Assembly: GCA_031278115.1 (NCBI GenBank)
Contig: JAITKZ010000076.1
Location: 1-9,175, forward strand
Reading direction: 5' to 3'
DNA from: Endomicrobium sp.
GTDB lineage: Bacteria > Elusimicrobiota > Endomicrobiia > Endomicrobiales > Endomicrobiaceae
Length of the DNA: 9,175 bases
Numbering within the stretch: the first letter of the stretch is position 1; each line of letters begins with the position of its first letter. A program made the translations under genes and the position numbers. Positions 4,724 to 9,175 of the stretch are shown here, in pieces. The notes under the pieces were generated by a model. That model did no database searches and had not been told where the DNA came from. It saw only the letters and a program-made list of their open reading frames with translations.

Positions 4724-7138
4724 CTACTTTATTACTATAGTAACTATTTTATTTTTAATATATATAAACTTAGCTAACTGTTTATCTTTTAAATGAGCTG
4801 CTATTTTCTCATCTGAGTTTACAGCTTTCTTTACTTCGTCTTCAGACGCATCAGCAGAAATAGTTATTCTTCCTTTTAATTTTCCATTTATTTGTACCGG
4901 AAGTTCAATGGAAGATTCTTTGATCATACTTTCATCAAAAACAGGCCATGTATGAATTGAGATACATTTATTATTTCCAAGCTTTTCCCAAATTTCTTCG
5001 CATAAATGAGGAGTAATAGGAGCAAGTAGTAATATCAATGTCTTATATACTCTCAATGATACTCCGTCGTCGTTAGCATGATATTTATAGGAATATAGTG
5101 CGTTCACAAGCTCCATAATTGATGAAATCGCAGTATTAAACTGAAATTCTTTTTCAATATCAGACGTAACTTTCTTTATGGTCTTATGCATAGTCCTCAA
5201 AATATCATCTTTATCCTTTTGAGAAGCAGTAGTTATAGACTTTGTATTTACAACCTCAAAAAGACGCCACACTCTGTTTACAAATCTCCAACATCCTTCT
5301 ATTCCATCGGAAGACCAGTCAAGCTGTTTCTGAAGAGGAGCTGCAAAAAGAATAAACAGTCTTGCTGTATCAGCTCCGTATTTTGGAAGTATTTCGTCAG
5401 GACTTACAACGTTTCCTTTTGATTTTGACATTGCACTACCACCGAGAGCTACCATTCCTTGAGTTAACAAATTCGTAAATGGTTCATCGCATTTTACAAG
5501 ATCTAAGTCTCTCATAACTTTAAACCAAAAACGTGCAAATATCAAGTGCATGCAAGCGTGTTCTATACCACCGATATTCTGAATTACAGGCATCCAATAA
5601 TTTGCTTTTACACTGTCAAAAGGAGCATGGTCACTGTGTGCATCGCAATATCTTGCATAATACCAAGAAGAGTCAGCAAAAGTATCCATCGTGTCGGTTT
5701 CTCTTCTTGCGTCTTTCCCACATTTTGGGCATTTAACATTTACAAATGTCTTGCTTGTCTTTAAAGGAGACTCTCCTGCTCCTGTGAATTCTACGTCTTC
5801 AGGAAGTAAAACTGGCAGCTCTTTTTCAGCAACAGGAACAATACCACAGTAATCACAATGAATCATTGGTATAGGAGCACCCCAATATCTCTGTCTTGAA
5901 ACTAACCAGTCTTTAAGTTTAAAATTTACAGTCTTTTTCCCAAATCCCTGTTTTTCAATCCAGCTTGAAACAGCATTAAAAGCATCAGTAGATTTAACTC
6001 CAGAAAACTCCCCGGAATTTACAAGAATACCTTCATCTTCATAAGCATGTTTGCTTACGTCAGAATTATTGCCTTTTATTACTTCTATTACAGGAACGTC
6101 AAATTTTTTAGCGAACTCCCAATCTCTTTGGTCGTGAGCAGGTACAGCCATAATAGCGCCTGTGCCATATCCTGTTAAAACATAATCTGCTGCAAAAATA
6201 GGAATCTCTTTTCTTGTAGCAGGATTTAAGACATTTATGCCTTCCAGCCTTATTCCTGTTTTTTCTTTGCTTGATGCCCTTTCTATATTTGATTTTCTGC
6301 CGCTTGCAAGAATATACTGGGCAACTTGTTCATAATTTTTAATTTTAGATTTCAGTTTATTGATTATTTCGTGTTCGGGAGCTACAACCATAAAAGTTAC
6401 GCCAAAGATTGTATCAGGACGCGTAGTAAATATTTTTAAATTTTTATCAGCTCCTGAGATTTTAAAGTCCACTTCGGCTCCGTAAGATCTGCCTATCCAA
6501 TTTTTCTGCATTGATAAAACCTGCTCCGGCCAGCCACCAAGTTGTTTGTGTCCTTCCAAAAGCTCATCTGCATAATCTGTGATTTTTATAAACCATTGTT
6601 CCAAATCTCTATGCTCGGTATGGCTGTCACATCTCCAACACACACCGTTTGAAACTTGTTCGTTTGCAAGAACTGTTTGACATGACGGACACCAATTAAC
6701 ATTAGCGCTCTTTCTAAACACTAAACCTTTTTCCCACATCTTTATAAAGAACCACTGAGTCCATTTATAATATTTAGGATCGCATGTTGCGGTTTCTCTG
6801 GTCCAGTCGTAGGAAAATCCTAAAGCTTTCAACTGTTCTCTCATACGGTTGATATTTTGTTTAGTCCATTTTGCAGGGTGTATTTTATTTTTAATTGCCG
6901 CATTTTCAGCAGGAAGACCAAAAGCGTCCCAGCCTGCTGTATATAAAACATTTTCACCCTTCATTCTGTGAAAACGAGCGCAAACATCTCCTATGCTATA
7001 ATTACGGACATGCCCCATGTGCAGATTGCCTGAAGGATAAGGAAGCATTTCCAAACAATAATATTTTTCTTTTTTAGAGTCTTCTTTAGTCTCAAATATT
7101 TTGCTTTCAGACCACTTTTTTTGCCACTTTTTTTCCAC
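4724..7138 (-). CDS. leuS: Leucyl-tRNA synthetase
   Basis: Class I synthetase that joins leucine to tRNA-Leu in the cytoplasm. Key parts, counted from GTG 7138: HMGH at 40-43 (HIGH motif, after LEMLPYPSG), a Cys4 zinc knuckle (WCPSC then CWRC), the CP1 editing domain with TTRPDTIFG and GYGTGAIMAVPAHDQRD, a second cysteine pair (VKCPKC), and AMSKSKGN with K572 (KMSKS loop). Length 804 is that of typical bacterial forms. The start is odd. Upstream GTG 7162 has a good ribosome binding site, but its third codon is TAA (7156-7154). After that stop, codons for YNHLEV lead straight into EKKWQKKW, which is the normal LeuRS N-terminus. So an ancestral start at 7162 seems to have been interrupted, and translation probably restarts at GTG 7138, which has no clear binding site of its own. 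The gene is essential and the rest is intact. Confidence 0.97.
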   Translation of the reverse strand: MEKKWQKKWSESKIFETKEDSKKEKYYCLEMLPYPSGNLHMGHVRNYSIGDVCARFHRMKGENVLYTAGWDAFGLPAENAAIKNKIHPAKWTKQNINRMREQLKALGFSYDWTRETATCDPKYYKWTQWFFIKMWEKGLVFRKSANVNWCPSCQTVLANEQVSNGVCWRCDSHTEHRDLEQWFIKITDYADELLEGHKQLGGWPEQVLSMQKNWIGRSYGAEVDFKISGADKNLKIFTTRPDTIFGVTFMVVAPEHEIINKLKSKIKNYEQVAQYILASGRKSNIERASSKEKTGIRLEGINVLNPATRKEIPIFAADYVLTGYGTGAIMAVPAHDQRDWEFAKKFDVPVIEVIKGNNSDVSKHAYEDEGILVNSGEFSGVKSTDAFNAVSSWIEKQGFGKKTVNFKLKDWLVSRQRYWGAPIPMIHCDYCGIVPVAEKELPVLLPEDVEFTGAGESPLKTSKTFVNVKCPKCGKDARRETDTMDTFADSSWYYARYCDAHSDHAPFDSVKANYWMPVIQNIGGIEHACMHLIFARFWFKVMRDLDLVKCDEPFTNLLTQGMVALGGSAMSKSKGNVVSPDEILPKYGADTARLFILFAAPLQKQLDWSSDGIEGCWRFVNRVWRLFEVVNTKSITTASQKDKDDILRTMHKTIKKVTSDIEKEFQFNTAISSIMELVNALYSYKYHANDDGVSLRVYKTLILLLAPITPHLCEEIWEKLGNNKCISIHTWPVFDESMIKESSIELPVQINGKLKGRITISADASEDEVKKAVNSDEKIAAHLKDKQLAKFIYIKNKIVTIVIK

Positions 7139-7153
7139 TTCTAAATGATTATA

Positions 7154-7162
7154 TTATGTCAC
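7154..7162 (-). other. Two-codon reading frame (GTG ACA TAA) at the ancestral leuS start
   Basis: GTG at 7162 stands six bases after the Shine-Dalgarno AAAGGGG, then ACA, then TAA. The frame is that of leuS, and the codons between this TAA and GTG 7138 (TAT AAT CAT TTA GAA) still match the usual YNxxEVEKKW start of LeuRS. It is either a nonsense mutation in codon 3 (one base from AAA, CAA or GAA) or a minimal upstream frame that works by restart. Confidence 0.6.
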
Positions 7163-7168
7163 GTTTTT

Positions 7169-7175
7169 CCCCTTT
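7169..7175 (-). promoter_or_regulatory. Ribosome binding site for the ancestral leuS start
   Basis: On the minus strand AAAGGGG, overlapping the tlyA stop by two bases, with six bases to GTG 7162. It is too far (over 30 bases) from GTG 7138 to serve that codon directly, which is why the intended start is inferred to be 7162. Confidence 0.6.
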
Positions 7176-7911
7176 ACTTTTCTAGCAAAACAAAATGTTC
7201 TAAATTGCCTTTAGGTCCTTTAAGTCCTGAGTCAGCTTCAGAAATTATTTTAAAGCCTAAACTTAAAGCAAAATTTTTAATTTTACTTATAGCTTTTTGC
7301 CTCAACTTTTCATCTCTTACAACGCCTTTCTTTATTTCCGAAGGTTCAAGTTCAAATTGAGGTTTTATCACAGCTAAACCCAAACCATTTTCACAAATGG
7401 TTTTATATACCATTGGCAAAATCTTATCAAGCGAAATAAAAGAAACATCTATAGTCGCAAAATCTATCTTATCTTTTAATAGATCACCGTCAAAATATCT
7501 AAAATTGACGTTTTCTATATTTATTACTCTTTTATCATTTCTTAATTTATAATGAAGCTGCCCAGAACCAACATCAATAGAATAAACTTTAATAGCTCCT
7601 TTTTGAAGCATACAATCTGTAAAACCCCCTGTTGAGGCCCCTATATCAAGACAAACATATCCTTTAACATCAATATTTAAAACTCTCAAAGCCGACTCTA
7701 ATTTTAGTCCGCCTCTGGAAACATAAGGACTTATATTTTTTATTTCAATTACATCTTCATCTCCGACCAATAGACTCGGTTTGTACTGAACTTGATTATT
7801 TACAAAAACACTACCGCCCATTATAAAGGCTTGGGCTTTGGTTCTTGTTTCCACAAAGTCTTTTTCAAACACTAAAATATCTAAACGTTTCTTCTTCTTA
7901 ATTTTTTCCAT
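7174..7911 (-). CDS. tlyA: TlyA-family rRNA 2'-O-methyltransferase
   Basis: TlyA proteins methylate the 2'-OH of cytidines in 16S and/or 23S rRNA using S-adenosylmethionine. From ATG 7911 (245 residues): an N-terminal S4 RNA-binding domain, from KKRLDILVFEKDFVETRTKA at about 7 to the 50s; the linker YVSRGGLKLE at 63-72; and a FtsJ-like Rossmann methyltransferase domain with SAM loop DIGASTGGFTDC at 89-100. The later motifs IDVSFISL and VIKPQFE carry the family's catalytic lysine. TTG 7917 is an alternative start two codons upstream. The gene overlaps the end of dxs by 14 bases, so translation is probably coupled. A role as haemolysin, after which the family was named, should not be assumed. 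The dxs-tlyA linkage is common in bacteria. Confidence 0.93.
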   Translation of the reverse strand: MEKIKKKKRLDILVFEKDFVETRTKAQAFIMGGSVFVNNQVQYKPSLLVGDEDVIEIKNISPYVSRGGLKLESALRVLNIDVKGYVCLDIGASTGGFTDCMLQKGAIKVYSIDVGSGQLHYKLRNDKRVINIENVNFRYFDGDLLKDKIDFATIDVSFISLDKILPMVYKTICENGLGLAVIKPQFELEPSEIKKGVVRDEKLRQKAISKIKNFALSLGFKIISEADSGLKGPKGNLEHFVLLEK

Positions 7912-9175
7912 CTGCAAACATCTTTAAAGCTTTGTTGGCTGCTTCTTCAGGTGTAAAACCGTACTTCTTTCTTAGTACTTTTACATTCCCATGCTCTACA
8001 AATTTATCTGGAAGCCCTATACATTCAACTTCAGCTCCTGTACCAAATAACACATTCTTTACGCTTTCGCCAAAACCTCCAATTAAAGAATTTTCTTCAA
8101 TCGTAACAAATTTCTTAGTTTTTGAAAGCGCCTCTTTTATTATGTCAACATCCAAAGGCTTTAAAAACCTCATGTTTATTACAAAAGCATTTATATTTTC
8201 CTTTTCTAGCAGTTGGGCAGCTTTTAAACACGTATCTACGTGGTTTCCTATAGCAAGAAAGCAAATATCGTCACCCTCTTTTAGAACAGCTCCCTTTCCG
8301 ATTTTTAAAACACATGGAGACTTATCAAGTTTAACCCCTATACCGGACCCTCTAGGATAACGTATAGCGCAAGGCTTATTAGAGTTTAATGCAGTTTTTA
8401 ACATGTGCTGCAATTCATTCTCGTCGGCAGGAGACATAATAATTAAATTAGGTATATAATTCAAATAAGACAAATCAAAAGCTCCGTGATGAGTTCCCCC
8501 GTCTTCACCAACGAGACCAGCTCTGTCCAAGGCAAAAGTAACTGGAAGATTCTGCAAAGCCACATCGTGTATAATGTTATCTATCGCTCTTTGCATAAAT
8601 GTTGAGTAAATAGCACAAACAGGTTTCATGCCGTCTGCTGCCATAGCGGCAGCGAAAGTAATGGCATGCTCTTCAGCAATACCTACATCAAAATATCTGT
8701 TAGGAAATTGTTTAGCAAATTTATCAAGCCCAGTTCCCTCCGGCATTGCAGCAGTTATAGCAACTATTTTGTTATCAGAATGAGCAAGTTTTATAAGAGT
8801 ATCTGAAAAAACTTTCGTATATGTAACTGCATTGCTTTTTACCGTTTCGCCACTTTTTATGTCAAACTTGCCTACTCCGTGAAATTTTATCGGTTCATTT
8901 TCAGCGGGAATATATCCCTTACCTTTTTTTGTAATAACATGCAATAAAACAGGTCCCTCTATGTCTTTAATATTTTCAAGAATAACTGTTAAATTATTGA
9001 TGTCGTGTCCTTGCACAGGACCAATATACGTAAATCCCATTTCTTCAAAAAGCATACCTGGAAAAAGTATTACTTTAGCTCTTTTTATAAACTTTCTAAA
9101 AGGCAAACCAAAACCATGGAATCTACTTACAGTTTTCATCACCTTTTCTTCAACTTTTCTTGCCATACCCAAAGT
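7898..9175 (-). CDS. dxs: 1-deoxy-D-xylulose-5-phosphate synthase, C-terminal two thirds (continues past the right edge)
   Basis: Thiamine-diphosphate enzyme that condenses pyruvate and glyceraldehyde 3-phosphate, the first step of the non-mevalonate (MEP) isoprenoid pathway. The frame is open from the edge for 425 codons plus the stop. About 200 N-terminal residues, with the main diphosphate-binding motif, lie outside. Visible motifs: YIGPVQGHD near 9005-9030, KKGKGYIPAE, then the pyrimidine-binding domain with DVGIAEEHAITFAA (the Glu of EEH activates the cofactor; around 8670), FALDRAGLVGEDGGTHHGAF, IRYPRG, and the C-terminal transketolase domain with EENSLIGGFGESV. All are as expected for Dxs. 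Internal ATG and TTG codons near the edge are not starts. It heads the visible gene cluster and overlaps tlyA. Confidence 0.97.
   Translation of the reverse strand, partial: TLGMARKVEEKVMKTVSRFHGFGLPFRKFIKRAKVILFPGMLFEEMGFTYIGPVQGHDINNLTVILENIKDIEGPVLLHVITKKGKGYIPAENEPIKFHGVGKFDIKSGETVKSNAVTYTKVFSDTLIKLAHSDNKIVAITAAMPEGTGLDKFAKQFPNRYFDVGIAEEHAITFAAAMAADGMKPVCAIYSTFMQRAIDNIIHDVALQNLPVTFALDRAGLVGEDGGTHHGAFDLSYLNYIPNLIIMSPADENELQHMLKTALNSNKPCAIRYPRGSGIGVKLDKSPCVLKIGKGAVLKEGDDICFLAIGNHVDTCLKAAQLLEKENINAFVINMRFLKPLDVDIIKEALSKTKKFVTIEENSLIGGFGESVKNVLFGTGAEVECIGLPDKFVEHGNVKVLRKKYGFTPEEAANKALKMFADGKN

Noticed and set aside
7932..8360. Plus-strand open frame of 142 codons inside dxs
   Set aside because: It is antisense to conserved Dxs coding sequence, shows no family features, and is serine/phenylalanine-rich as expected for the shadow of a lysine/glutamate-rich gene.
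1..9175. CRISPR array
   Set aside because: I found no regularly spaced repeats; the repeat-like segment at 1171-1201 occurs once.

Overview
This is an AT-rich bacterial window in which every gene I can support lies on the minus strand. It reads from right to left, from dxs at the right edge to cas9 at the left edge. The gene set points to a Gram-negative (diderm) bacterium: an LptE-like outer-membrane lipoprotein, an autotransporter with Chlamydia-Pmp-type repeats, and non-mevalonate isoprenoid synthesis. Low GC, an apparently type II-C Cas9, this mix of genes and several decaying genes together suggest an Elusimicrobiota / Endomicrobium-like lineage, perhaps a host-associated one with a shrinking genome. 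That placement is an inference and I could not test it.

Right part (9175-3833): a tight housekeeping cluster, probably one operon. It runs dxs (N-terminus outside the window), tlyA (overlapping dxs), leuS, a lipoprotein of the LptE type, and a small FtsB/DivIC-like protein. dxs supplies isoprenoid precursors, TlyA methylates rRNA, LeuRS charges tRNA-Leu, LptE helps place LPS in the outer membrane and FtsB acts in septum assembly. The order leuS-lptE is the same as in enterobacteria. The most striking detail is the leuS start. A good ribosome binding site and GTG are followed at codon 3 by a TAA. The codons after that stop still encode the conserved LeuRS N-terminus, so translation probably restarts at a second GTG eight codons on.

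Middle part (3764-1559): one autotransporter/Pmp-like surface protein gene broken by three separate frameshifts. Signal peptide, repeat passenger, linker and beta-barrel are all recognisable, but in different frames. Right after it (about 1513-1349) is a relic of the 3' end of trpA with an in-frame stop.

Left part (1348-1): a regulatory region and then the first 351 codons of cas9, open and intact, with the RuvC-I motif and the arginine-rich bridge helix. The roughly 290 bases before cas9 hold a plausible promoter, a good ribosome binding site, a palindrome, a hairpin, and one segment resembling a type II CRISPR repeat in reverse. That segment is a candidate tracrRNA anti-repeat. No CRISPR array, cas1 or cas2 is visible here; they may lie beyond the left edge. 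An open cas9 next to two decayed genes suggests that the nuclease is still under selection.
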